Part shown: positions 28,167 to 39,690 of the stretch, piece after piece
Position numbering within the stretch: position 1 is the first letter of the stretch
Layout: each line of letters starts with the position of its first letter
Assembly: GCA_900239685.1 (NCBI GenBank)
Contig: OENT01000195.1
Span: 62,001 to 126,000 of the forward strand
Origin: Rotaria macrura
Taxonomy: Eukaryota > Rotifera > Eurotatoria > Philodinida > Philodinidae
Length of the DNA: 64,000 nt
Direction of reading: 5' to 3'
Made by a program: the position numbers and the translations under genes
Notes under the pieces: generated by a model
Told to the model about the DNA's origin: nothing
The model's database searches: none
What the model saw: only the letters and a program-made list of their open reading frames with translations

Positions 28167-29007
28167 ATTACTAGAATGTTCAAGTGTTTTAAGGCAAGGA
28201 AATCTAAATTATTCGAGACCAATTATGTGAAACAATCGATAAACAGAAAGTTAACCGACATCAAATATGTCGTCATCCTAGAAATACCTCCTTACTGTTC
28301 GCTAAATAGAAAATCTTGAGATATATACATTCAACATAGATGGCGTAAACTCTTGCCAATAAATTATCGATTGCTTTACATAATCATTCAGTTTCGAATC
28401 TATTAACAGAAGATCTCAAATCGTTCGCAAGGCAAATACATCTTCACTAGTAGACCTTACGTCATCATAGACTCAATATTATCGAATTCTTCATGGTACG
28501 ACGTTTTTATGCTTCTACAGGATAACATATAGTGCTTCTTCTTTGAATTTCTCGAGAGAGCTCATCATGTTTTTAAAAGTCTTAGGTGTCAATCTTGCTA
28601 CTATAAAAGCGAGTCAGACTGCTTGATTTCCGAGTAAAAATCAGTAAGCACATTACTTGTGAGTTTCTATGTATACTTTTCTATGAGCAGTCTCTAGCAT
28701 TTAACTTTGGAAATTGTGCCACTTCAATTTTCTCAAGATGTTCCGGGAAACACAGCATAATGTTAAGTTTATATCATCTATCGGATTCCGATGTCGTCTA
28801 ACATTGATTCTTGTTAATATCGTCTACTGGTAAATATATTTTAAGATAGAATAACGTATCCCAACCTAAGGCAAGGCATTTACCAACTATCATCTGCCGT
28901 GACTTAAATTTTCTTACAGTAGTGAGTGACTCAAAACTTCACAATAGGAATTCATCACTTCCACCTAGTAAATGGGGACAGTTGACTAGTTAAAATTAGA
29001 GATCTCA
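28167..29007. other. Intergenic region upstream of MEIG1
   Basis: About 840 bp of unannotated DNA upstream of the MEIG1 ATG, up to the left end of the TIR element. No promoter motif stands out and no gene was seen. Confidence 0.4.
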
Positions 29008-29909
29008 CATATGAGTGAATTGCGCTGGTATTGTACGATTGGGCGAAAAAAAATCGAAAAAAATAAAAGTGACTTTGAAGAACGTTTGAATTGTGCATTG
29101 GATAGAGCTTCATTGATTGTGTATAGATCAAATATTTCCCCAACTATCAGGTTCTTCATTTCAGAAAAAAACATCGAGTTTTTATTAAAAGTGCATCTTT
29201 TTCGAGATTTATTGACATAATAAAATAAATAATTTTAGAAATATTTTGACAAAAAAAGTCACGAAATAACAATATTATATATCAATCGAAAGCTTTTGAA
29301 AAGGAGAATCTAATGAGCGTATATAGAACTTTATCGACAGACATACATGCCGATTGTAAAAGCGTAAAGGTACGGATGACATTCTCATTATGACCCTCAC
29401 CGTCTTAACTTTAGTTTGTTATTTAATTCATAAAACCCTTAGAAAAAAAATTTTTTTATCAATAGATTACTCCTTCTTTAGTCTGTCGAATAGAAAAAGA
29501 CAGTTTGAATTTTCTTTTAAATCGACTTTACTCGATTGAATTTAATCTGTCGGGACATAAACTGGTCAAAGTGTATAATTAGCTAGTCTTTGCAAGATTT
29601 TATCAGAAGTTCAAAACAAAATCTGTGATCAATTTATATGATGAGAAAGAGAAAAGTCTTAGCTACAAAATGGTTACAATAAATTAGTTTTATCTATTCA
29701 AAATTGTAGGACAGTAAGAATGATTTTCGTCGATTGGTGGGTCTAAAAAGCACCCACTTCGACCTTTTGTGCTTGAAAATTCCATTGTTGTGAGCCCAAG
29801 GAAGATTTCAAAGAAAAAACAATTCAAATTGGTTGAGTAGAAGTTGAGATATAAGTATTTTAGTGTTGGAAACTCAAACGTACAATACGAGCGCAATTCA
29901 CTCATATGT
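29008..29909. mobile_element. 902-bp element with 31-bp terminal inverted repeats
   Basis: Positions 29008-29038 and 29879-29909 are inverted copies differing at one base in 31. They begin ACATATGAGTGAATTGCGCT on each strand. The interior has no substantial open frame, so this is a non-autonomous element. Immediate flanks (GATCTC and ATTAGA) do not show an obvious target duplication. Either the duplication has decayed or the true ends lie slightly elsewhere. Confidence 0.75.
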
Positions 29910-31030
29910 ATTAGAACGATTAGTATGTCATAAAATTGGCTGATTTCGAAAAAATCAATATACTACTGAACTCACCAAATGGGGAGTTTTATTAACTTAA
30001 TTATCTCTATGACTGATATCGATTCCAAAACAAATACGGTGTAAACATTTTCGATGGAAACTAGACAGAGAACTTCGGCTTTTACCATCTAAAAACCTGG
30101 CCAACAAACGTTACTCAACGGATTTTTCGGGCTTAAATAAGAAGTTTGTAGAAAAAAAAATTGTAGATTTAAAACAGGTATAGAATGTTTCTTTATTTTT
30201 CTAAATAATAGTTAATTGTTTGTGAAGAATGTGCTGATAAAACTTAGTTAAACATTTTGGTACTGGGCTTATATTCACAATTGAACTTAACGTCAGGATT
30301 ATAAAACACGAATGAAAATTGAAATTCAAAAATGTTTACATCATACAATGTTTTTTCTTCCTAGACACTAGTGGATAGAACTGAGAAGATTGGTGTTAGA
30401 ATAGATGGAAATACTTCTCTTATCTTCATATTGATATACTATATCGATTCTTCTAGTCAGTAGATACGTAGTGAAGCTCAACAGTAGGAGTATCTATTTT
30501 TTTGTTTTGTTTATAGTTTTCGGTTGTTTTATTTTTATTTTTCGTTTCGTATTTTCTTTCGAAGAAGCTTAGGTTCTACATTTCTTAAAAATAAACAACA
30601 TTAAGAACTAGAACCTAACATTTGGTCTAAAATGTTTGTCAACAATGATTCATTGAAGTCTTATTTCCTCTTTTAAATGATGAAAAATACGGATTCCTCT
30701 CGAGTTCGACAGTAGTTTGAATTATGATAGAATTGTAACTCCTTCTTAAACATCAAATCACAAGGTAGGAAAATGTAAGCAAAAAGTTTCTTTCTATTTC
30801 TTATTTCTATGTATTATGACTTCCAATAAGATGAATATTTTTGGTAATGATAAACGTGTGCAATTTTTTGTCTTGTCACTGCTCACAGCAATATTTATCT
30901 TTTCATCTATGGTTATGAATACACAAAAAATAGTATATTCTCATATTTCTAGGAATAGAAAAAAATTCATATTTGTTGATTTATTTCAAAAACAAAATAT
31001 TTTTTTTAAAATATACACAAAAATTAAGTC
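29910..31030. other. Intergenic region downstream of phytochelatin synthase
   Basis: About 1.1 kb with no supported gene. A small + strand frame at 30816-31058 starts with a plausible ATG and has one hydrophobic segment (VQFFVLSLLTAIFIFSSMVM). It overlaps the phytochelatin synthase terminus and has no other support. Confidence 0.4.
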
Positions 31031-32594
31031 TCACAAACCAAAATACGCTTTAGCATAGTTGATTTCATTTCTTAATTCAGATGAAACTTCATTTGAATTG
31101 AATAGATCAATAGTTGAAAGAAAGTTGTCAGTTCGAAGTGCATAAAGTAATATTGTTGTTAGGCCTCGTTCGATTCGAATTTTCATATCATTATCTTCTA
31201 TCATCATAGAAAAACCACCAAATAAGTATATTGATTGATTCTGTGTAATCGTTATGTATTGTTCAATATTCATTTGTTCAAGTATTTGATAAAGTTTTCG
31301 ATTAATATCTTTTTCAAATAGTTCAACAAATGGTCCTAGTGCACATCGAGTTGGCATTGCATAAGCATGAACATGAGATCGTGTAACACGAGCACACGGT
31401 TTCCTACATTCTACTTTCTGAATTTGACAAGAATCATCAATAGTTTCAGGTAGAATAGATGGATATAATTCAAAAAGATTTTTACAATTACAATCTTGTA
31501 CACATTTGGAATTCAATACAGCATTCAAACGATATTTTTGCATGAGATCAAATGTCCATTTGGTTGTCAACTGTACAACATTGGATGATAATAATTGTAA
31601 AATTGTTATAATTATTATTTCAATAGATTTATTAACATCAACTGTTGAAAGAAGATGATGATCAATAAATGATGAAAGGCTTTCTTCTGGTGAACAAAGC
31701 AATTTATTCATAGTTGAATTATCAGATTTACTTATATCATTACAAATATTCATATTACATTGAATAGACATATCATTCGACCATTTACTCATTAAATAGA
31801 AACCTCTAGATTTGCCTGTTGCTGAATCTATGGTAGACATCGACTGCCAAAGAAGTTCAATTGGTATCCAATGTGATGGATATTTAAATCTTGCAACATC
31901 CAATATTAGTACAAGATCTTCTTGTGCATGATATCCGGCTATGGGTGAAAAATGTCCAGTACCTGTCTGTTGAAGTGTACTACGATTATAACTACATACA
32001 AGACGAATGTCATCCATGTGACGTGTACACGCAACGAGAATAGCCGAACGAAACTGTGCAAGTGTTGTATATGAAGCAAGATATGGAATTATCGACGCAC
32101 CATTACATTCAGCTAGATAGAGAAATTCTTCAAATGTAATTCCGTCTTCCATAACATGCTCTAATGGATTATCTTTTGGTTTACGTTTATCACATGTACG
32201 TAGTGTATTTTCATCAAAAAATCGCCAATTACCTTTCCAGACATGACCTGGATCAATACTTAAACTATTCAAAGCTATAAATAGAAATATATAAGTAAAA
32301 ATTTCATCTAGCTTTGTATTTTCTCTCTCATGCATACCAACCCATAGAAAGTGTTCCTGGACCACAGTACGAAGGTTCTGCTTGAGTATGAAATGTTTCA
32401 GCCAAACTAAAGTATCCATTTAAACCGTCAGTAAGAAGTGCTTCACGAAATAAACGTTTTCCTTTCTCAGAATTGAACGGTATTGCAACATCAGGTAATG
32501 GACGTCTATGCCAGCCAGGCGCACATTGGGTTGTTATACTACCATAAGGTTGTTGGTTAGTTATACAAGAATTACAACTGTTTGATGTTGTCAT
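31031..32594 (-). CDS. PCS: Phytochelatin synthase (glutathione gamma-glutamylcysteinyltransferase)
   Basis: Exons 32594-32342 and 32274-31031 join to 1497 nt (498 aa). The enzyme transpeptidates glutathione into phytochelatins that chelate Cd, Zn and As, and it can also cleave glutathione conjugates. The N-terminal papain-like catalytic domain is complete. The nucleophile is Cys77 in YCGPGTLSM, split by the intron just after SM, followed by ALNSLSIDPGHVWKGNWRFFDE. The catalytic His is near 192 in GTGHFSPIAGYH and the Asp near 210 in LILDVARFKYPSHW. The His-Asp spacing of 18 equals that of plant PCS1. GITFEEFLYLAECNGA is also conserved. The variable C-terminal half keeps Cys clusters (DCNCKNLF, CRKPCARV) that may sense metal. 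It is divergent from the decayed TAF1C copy with 289 bp between starts, a possible shared promoter. Confidence 0.96.
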
Positions 32595-32883
32595 AGTTTG
32601 TTAGAACACAGAAATGTACAAAGACGAAAGTATGCAAAATAAATAGATGTCGATTTACACGCTCGTCTAATCTCAACAAGTAATTTGAACTAGAAATCTT
32701 GTGATTCATAATAGCTTAGTATCATAGAGCTAGTTTTACCATACTAACCATTGGATTAATCTATTCGTCCAATCACCATTCGTTCTAAATTGTCTATGTC
32801 TTTACTCTTCCTATTGGAACAATGCTATCCAATAAAGTTTTGGTTATATCTAGTCGTCTGTCTTGCATTCTAAGATTTCTGTC
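32595..32883. promoter_or_regulatory. Shared 289-bp divergent promoter region (PCS / TAF1C-like)
   Basis: The start codons of the phytochelatin synthase (-) and the TAF1C-like reading frame (+) are only 289 bp apart, so a bidirectional promoter is likely. No recognisable metal-response element (TGCRCNC) stood out on reading. Confidence 0.35.
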
Positions 32884-35800
32884 ATGTCTGAAACATCGTC
32901 TTTGGAATTTCCTGACTTACTTTATCCTGAATATTTAACTTGTACTGATCAGTCACATGAAATATTACTTGATCAATGGCCAAAAACAACTATGGTCAGT
33001 TACTTATACGATGAAAATGAATTAAAGTTCAATGAGAGTTTTCGTATGATCTAGGATTTAACACTAGATCTAAATTTTATGATGCAAAAGATTTGCTCAA
33101 CGCAATATACATCGAAACTTCGAGCAACTACACCACCATTTACCTATTCGAGTGATTCTTATTTTTTAGTAAATATTTACAAGCAAGTTAAATGCAATGT
33201 TTTTATTAATTTAGTTTCTACAGACGATTTATCTCATATGAATAAATATACATTGTCGACAGTAAATTTGAACGAAAATAATTTTTCTCTTGATGACTAT
33301 TGAACTGATGTTAATTTTTAGAAATATAAAAATAATTCCAATCGTCTTATTACGAAACGGAATCATCTCATTTATGTTACAAGAAAGAATCAATTGAGTA
33401 AAGAATATGATAATGTCTTGCGTTTGATTTTTCTCGTTTTCTTCATGTATTAGATATACAATCACTGTCAAATAATATCTACGATGATCTTTGGTCAAAT
33501 ACAATTGAACATTTATCAACTACAGACCAACGAAAATGTATTATACAATCATCTACAACTATTGAATTGTTAGACTGTACCGAAGAAAATGAACAGATCT
33601 TGAATATTGCTCTTGCTGCACAAGTATTTCAACGATTCTACTGTCGAGATTTTTAAATTAAAATCATCATTGTTTTATTGATAGAAAAGACTATCATTCT
33701 ATTCCTATAATTCAACAGCAATGACTTCCATACTTACATCACACGTTGAAACACCTGACCATGTAAAAGTGATCTCATTTTCTTTTAATCCATATATTAC
33801 ATCGAATGCAATATTTGTCAATAAAAACTATCAAGTATATCAACTTGATGATGGCATATGTACATATCTTCATGAACACAAAGATGAAAAAACGTCTGCA
33901 TCAGATATTTCTCGACAAATATATCTTGATTGGGATGCGTCACCATTTCTATATACGATAGCTGATAATTACAATGGTTCTTGTCTTTTATTCGATATAC
34001 GTTTACGTAATGAATCTTTTAAAGAACTTTTCACTATTGGTAATAATCATCCATATTTGAATAAGAATGAAATGATTCGAGGCTATAAAACAAGTTTAGC
34101 CAATTCATATCAACATATTTTCATAACTGATTATTCATTAATTATAATCGATTCACGTATGCCCAATAGATCTGTAAGAAAAATAGAGAAAATCAATAGA
34201 ATATCATGTATGTTTATTTTTATCGAAAGGCTATATATTCACATCATGAATTATTACGACCGCCGACATCTTTTACACAAATAAAATCGAATGATCAACA
34301 TTATATTTTTGTTAATGATGAATTCAATACCAATGTTCTCGAATATAAAACTGATAAACATCGTCGTTTGATTCAAACTAGTCCTTCTTGGGAACTTTGT
34401 CCAATGTCAAATAGTCGAATGTATTTAATTAATAATAATACACACAAGAATAATGAATTATTATTTGCTAAATCAATTTATTTCGATGTTCCAATACGAG
34501 ATATAGTGGCTACGGTGAATCCTATGAATGCAACGTCTGTTCTTCTTTTTCAAGTAAAGTCATTTATCATTATATTTAAATGAATAGTAAGACGTTTTTC
34601 TGCAAATCAACAATCTCTTATGTAGATCCGTGTTTAACTTTAGAATTTTGTTGAGACAATAAAACTTGCTATCGACTAAAATTTCTTCGATGTTCTCATC
34701 AAAATTATGTTTGTTTACAACGATTAAAAATTATTCCGAATTTTTTCGTGCATCTTGCTAAAGCCTAAGATGTATTTAAATGATGATATCGGTCGAGCAT
34801 ATTGTAGATTGGATACTCTCTTCTAAACTTGGAGTGTTGAATAAAATTTTCAACATATTCTCGTCGTACGAATCTCATTTCTTGTCAGATGCTTCAAGAT
34901 TAGGAGTTATGTTTCCGACAATGACAATTAAGAGAAGTTACAGTCTGCAGAAGAAACTAAACGGGAAAAACAAAGTATACAGCGTTAAAATCCGTTTTTG
35001 TTCTCGTCTTCTATCTCTTCACTACCATTAAAATAATCTTTTGTATTCGTAGTTGAACAATTCTGGTAATATATATGTACAACTTTTTGATGAAACGGTT
35101 GACAAGAATGAAGAAAAAACTTGGAATCCTGATCCAGACGGTTTGTTACCGCAGCCACCTGACTGTTTTCGTCAAGCCAATGATTATTGGTCGACTAAGT
35201 TCGTTTGTCTTCTTCTTTTCTTTTTTTTACATTTCTTAAAGCAATCATTACTATTGTATCCATTTAGATTTCTACCACTTTTTCAATGCCCTGATTGCTT
35301 AACCAACAATGTAGAGCCAACTAATTTTACTGTTGTAACACCGCTAACTGCTATGATGCAAACATCGTTACGTGATTTTCCAACGTTTAAAAATGAACAT
35401 AGAACACCTGAAAAATTAATACCAGGTAGATTTGAGAAACAAAAAGAAATACCATGTAAATACATACGTAACATGACGAAGAAAAGTGTAACAGTAGTCT
35501 ATATTACGATGTTTAAACATTTATCTAAAATGTAGATGGTGATTTGAATGATCGGAAAACCGTTCGTGTCTTATATAATTATTTTCTGGTAATGTTGTGC
35601 TGCGATTGTTAATTGAGTATTTAGCCTACAGTGAAAAACTTGGATGGATTAGAGAAGAAAAAAAGAAACATTATCAAATGTATTCATTAAAAATCGATCT
35701 GATCTCGTTTTGTTTTTCAGTACGAAAATCAATCATCTTAGTTAGATAGTATACTGTTGAGAAAATTGTTCTTACCACGTATTCAATTTTATTTACAAAA

Positions 35801-36359
35801 CCTAGTCATCAAATGAATTAGATAGGAAATATTATTGCCGTTTAAACAATCACGATGTGAACATGAACTAGATGAATTAGATGATAGAACTATGTTCTTG
35901 TTAAAATTCTCTTTCAAACTCTACATCTAGTATATGTTTTAAGCTGAACTTTTCGAATGTTCAACATGTGCATGTATGCCGAAACTTAAAACACAAGGAC
36001 AATTATCTCGTGCAAAAAATTGGATTCAAGGTATTGATGAAATTATTTTTAAGTTTGTTTATTTATTTTGTTGTTCGCATCGAATGTTTTCATAGATTGG
36101 AAAACAAAATTAGATGATATAAAACAACAACAACAACAAAAACCCATAGTATGTTTAATTCAGTAAACTAGCGTTTGCTTGTAAACTAACTATTTTATAT
36201 TCAAAGGATACAACACAATCAACAACATATGATTGGCGACAAATCTTTGATTATGATGAATTGAGCGAATCAAACAGAGATTCAACATTATGGAATGAAA
36301 TTCATCGACCATGGTGGCCAACACAAAATAGTATTAAAGATGAACCGTTTGATCCTTGA
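32884..36359 (+). pseudogene. TAF1C: TAF1C-like (RNA polymerase I TBP-associated factor) gene, apparently decayed
   Basis: TAF1C is the WD/β-propeller subunit of the Pol I selectivity factor SL1/TIF-IB. Collinear remnants: MSETSSLEFPDLLYPEYL; NIYDDLWSNTIEHLSTT; VKVISFSFNPYITSNAIFVN; HIFITDYSLIIIDSRMPNRS (cf. TAF1C YLVDERLP); IRDIVATVNPMNATSVLLFQ joined across an intron to LNNSGNIYVQLFDE (cf. LVLFQLSAAGDVFYQQL); LAYSEKLGWIREEKKKHYQM; and a C-terminus DYDELSESNRDSTLWNEIHR..PWWP. The frame is broken in several places: in-frame TAG at 33052-33054, TGA at 33301-33303, TAG at 33319-33321, a frameshift near 33420, another near 34200, and TAG plus TAA near 35930-35945. Introns at 34555-35052, 35198-35269 and near 36035-36206 still have good splice sites. 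The decay therefore looks recent. Assembly error is the main alternative. Confidence 0.75.
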
Positions 36360-36692
36360 CTAAAGTGATATATATATATACAGAAGTAGAAATATATTTT
36401 TTGTATCGATTATTTCTTAAATTATTTTTTGTGTAATAAAAACATTCGAAAAAATTTTATTTTTTCTTAACAATCAATGAATATCAAAATCGTTTCACAT
36501 TTCAATTAGAGTTGCAAGAGAAATTTGTTGGAGACTCATTGTTTACACAATACAAAATGCACTAGTTATTAAAGTTAAAGACAGCAATGTTTCGGCTTAG
36601 GGAAACAATTTAAAAAGTTCATACATGAGTCATTTTAACAACAACAAAATGGCTAAACTTTTACTCAATATAAGATATTCCTTGACCTACAA
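36360..36692. other. Spacer downstream of the TAF1C-like pseudogene
   Basis: About 330 bp. An AATAAA-like AATAAAAAC occurs near 36434, a candidate polyadenylation signal for the TAF1C-like transcript. Nothing else was seen. Confidence 0.35.
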
Positions 36693-36700
36693 TTACAGAA

Positions 36701-37894
36701 TAGAGTACTGCACGGGTTCAACTTTTTTGAACCTGTACCCCACCCGAGCAATAATATAAAAACAGTCTTTTTTTACAACAAATACATTGTGTACACATTG
36801 TACGTAACTAACGACTTGATCCTTAGTGTCTTTAACCCTTCCTCGGTGTTCCAGAGCCCAGCTGGATCGATACGTGTATTTTTTCATGTTTAGATCTATA
36901 TATAATTTCTTGTATGTATATTATGCAGCTACTGAAGATTAGAGATTAGAGACGAGGATTCATCTGAAACACCAAATGGTAAAGTTTTATTACACACAAA
37001 ACCATCAAGTGGGTCCACTTGGACCCCACGACATCGATGAAGGGTTAATACGATTAAAAAAAATTCCATAATGCAGCAGTTGATTTAGGTTTTTCTACTA
37101 TCGAATATTCGCCATTTGAATAGATTTTCAAGAATTTTCTTTTGAACTCATTTCTGAACGATAATAACAAGAAAATTTAAAATATGAAAAAGGGATATTT
37201 TTTTCTTCCAACGAAAACAGCTCACAGCGTTTTAATAGAAATCTAAAACGGAGTACAAATCGGTAATTCATTTCTGTTGGCAAAGTATATTTTGGTACTT
37301 TGCTCTAGATAATCAAGTAACTCCAAGTATCAGCAAAATAAGTCGATAAACTAGGCAAACATTTATCGTATAAGAGCGTATTATTCAACAAGAACAGCTC
37401 CAGAAGATAATTATTGATTGTGTCAATATCTAAAAGGACAATAAAAATTTCGATAACGAGCTTGATTGAACTAAAAGAAAATATACTCAGTTTCATCTAC
37501 AAGTAAAATACATAAAAAATAGTGAGACATGTGGCAAGTTAAATAATGACGCAAAAGGAAATAAAGTCCATTTCTATCTTTGACATCACGTTCCAGGTAC
37601 ATTGTGTTTTTTACTGCTAATTACAAAATACAGTACTTTTCAAAAGTCTCAAGTATTCTGGATACGTTGCCATTGCTTATTAAGGTAGGTAACGTTAAAA
37701 ACACTGCATCTCCCACGCATTCGTACATTGTTTTGAACATCAACCAATAGATTCCTACGCCACTGTTCATTCTATGTAACATAGAAAAAGAGACAAGACA
37801 GAAACATATGTTATGAAAAAATAAAACCCGAGCCCGACCCGACAGGACTTGAACTCGCGACCGCCCTCGGGTCCTGTCGGGTTGCAGTACTCTA
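36701..37894. mobile_element. 1194-bp non-autonomous element, hAT-like, with 8-bp target duplication
   Basis: Perfect 12-bp terminal inverted repeats (TAGAGTACTGCA .. TGCAGTACTCTA) are flanked on both sides by TTACAGAA (36693-36700 and 37895-37902), a perfect 8-bp target site duplication. Eight-base duplications are typical of hAT-superfamily DNA transposons. No transposase open frame is present. Internal hairpins include GGGTTC..GAACCTGTACCC near 36713, GGGTCCACTTGGACCCC near 37011, and inverted arms CCCGACAGGAC / GTCCTGTCGGG at about 37839-37881. That last structure encloses a tRNA B-box-like motif on the minus strand (GCGAGTTCAAGTCC). Confidence 0.9.
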
Positions 37895-37902
37895 TTACAG
37901 AA

Positions 37903-39690
37903 CGAGAATAACTAGTATAATTAACAAAATATTACTGTCATAGATAGTAGTTTAACTAGAAACATATCTGAAAACAAGTGAGATCAAATGTTTTGTCGAA
38001 TATGAAAAACATTCTATATTGTAAAATTGTATCTATCGAAAATGACTGTCAGGTTTTGTATTTCGAAATTTTTCAGAATTATTTTTATAAAATCCTCAAT
38101 GAATCATACGTTCAATGAGTATGAACAGTAATGTAGTATTAATGCCAACATTGATCTATATGACATAGTGAAAGTTTTAGATATCAGCTTTGATCATACA
38201 TATATTTGTAATAAACAACAGTTTTTTGAATATTTCATATTTTGATCAAAGAACGATTATACTTTTTGAATTGTCAATCTGTTCGATAATTCATCTAGGG
38301 ATCTAAACCTGACTTTAAAATTTTTTACAAATAACTGTATATACGACTCTTCTAGTGTCATTAATATGTATCTCTCTTAGGCTCAGTACGAATTCAAAAG
38401 ATGCATACCGATTCAGATATTGATTACCTATTAAATGAGTTCAAAATCATTGTTACATTATGAAGTTTATCGTACAGATCAATCTATTCTATCGTTTTAT
38501 TCTTAACAAATCAACAGATCAGAACTTTGTATTCTTTTTCAATGTAGAATGTTGTGTCTGTTGTTATTGCAGAGTAACGAAGGATGCTTTGAATGGTATG
38601 AACCATTGCTTTCAATGGTGAACCTATTCGTTTTAGATGATCTTATCGATTCTTTTCCCAGGATGTTAAAAATTATTGGAATTTGTCGTTTCTTAGAACA
38701 AATAGTTTTGCTTCGAATGAAGATATTGAACTAAGTTGTCGCTTGTTAGGCAAGGGAGGTTATGCACCTTTTTGTTTAAAGCTCTTTTCTATATAAATAC
38801 ACTTTTGGTCAAAAAGTCAATTGTTCAAAAACAAGGGTTTTAGAAAAACAAATATCAATATATCTATTGAAAGACAAAAAGCACTGCAAGTAGCAGATTT
38901 CGTAGGGTAGCTTCTGCTCTACAAGACGATATATTAATGAAGATTTCATCTGTTGTTACTTTAGATTCTGCATATTGAAAATATAAAAATGTATTAGTTC
39001 AAACTAATTTTTCGAACCTTTCAAATGAATTATCTCACTACTCACGAACAAAAACGCAAACAAAACTTCTAAGTCCATATTCAGAAACAATATAAAATCC
39101 TAGTGCCAACGCGTAGCTTTTCATTCATTCGAAATACTTTCAAGCAGGACAAAATACGAACAAACGTTTTATCTGAAAACTTTCAACATTCGCATTATGA
39201 TAAGTATTTACAATGAAAAATGTATAGATTATATTGTTAAGTTGATATTGATTTCGTTCTGATAAAATATAAAACGAAACGCATAATACTAAACATGTTT
39301 TTCATTTTAAGCAATCATCGATATCCATATTATGTATGATAAAATGTATTCGAACCACACAGCTGAATCAAGATGTTGACAAATTTTGCATGAAAAAAAA
39401 ACGGAATACATGAAATGAAAATACGTCACTGTGTAACATCATCAAACCACATATCAGTGAACTAATAGTGCTGTTTTATCGATCGATTATAATTTAAATA
39501 ATCAAATTAAAAAACGAAAACAAAACAACGCTTGAAAATTACAATGAAAGAAAAAAAAACAAATTTCTCGTATGCACGATGATCAACTAAAGAATAAATG
39601 GTGTTTCGTTTCGAAAGAAGTAGTTAGGTAAATTTAGAAAAAAAAAATTAAAACTACGAGTAGTCGTTCGTATTCGTTTATCGATTGTAT
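37903..39690. other. Intergenic region downstream of the PDZ scaffold gene
   Basis: About 1.8 kb of AT-rich DNA with no supported gene. Short frames such as 38549-38734 show no domain or splice context. Confidence 0.4.

Noticed and set aside
33052..33321. Stop-codon reassignment to explain in-frame stops in the TAF1C-like gene
   Set aside because: All three stop codons occur in-frame there together with frameshifts, while every other gene in the window ends normally at TAA, TAG or TGA. Pseudogenisation is simpler.
34780..35031. 83-codon frame between TAF1C-like exons
   Set aside because: It lies between a GTAAAG donor at 34555 and a GTAG acceptor before 35053 that join TAF1C-matching exons in phase. 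It is intronic.
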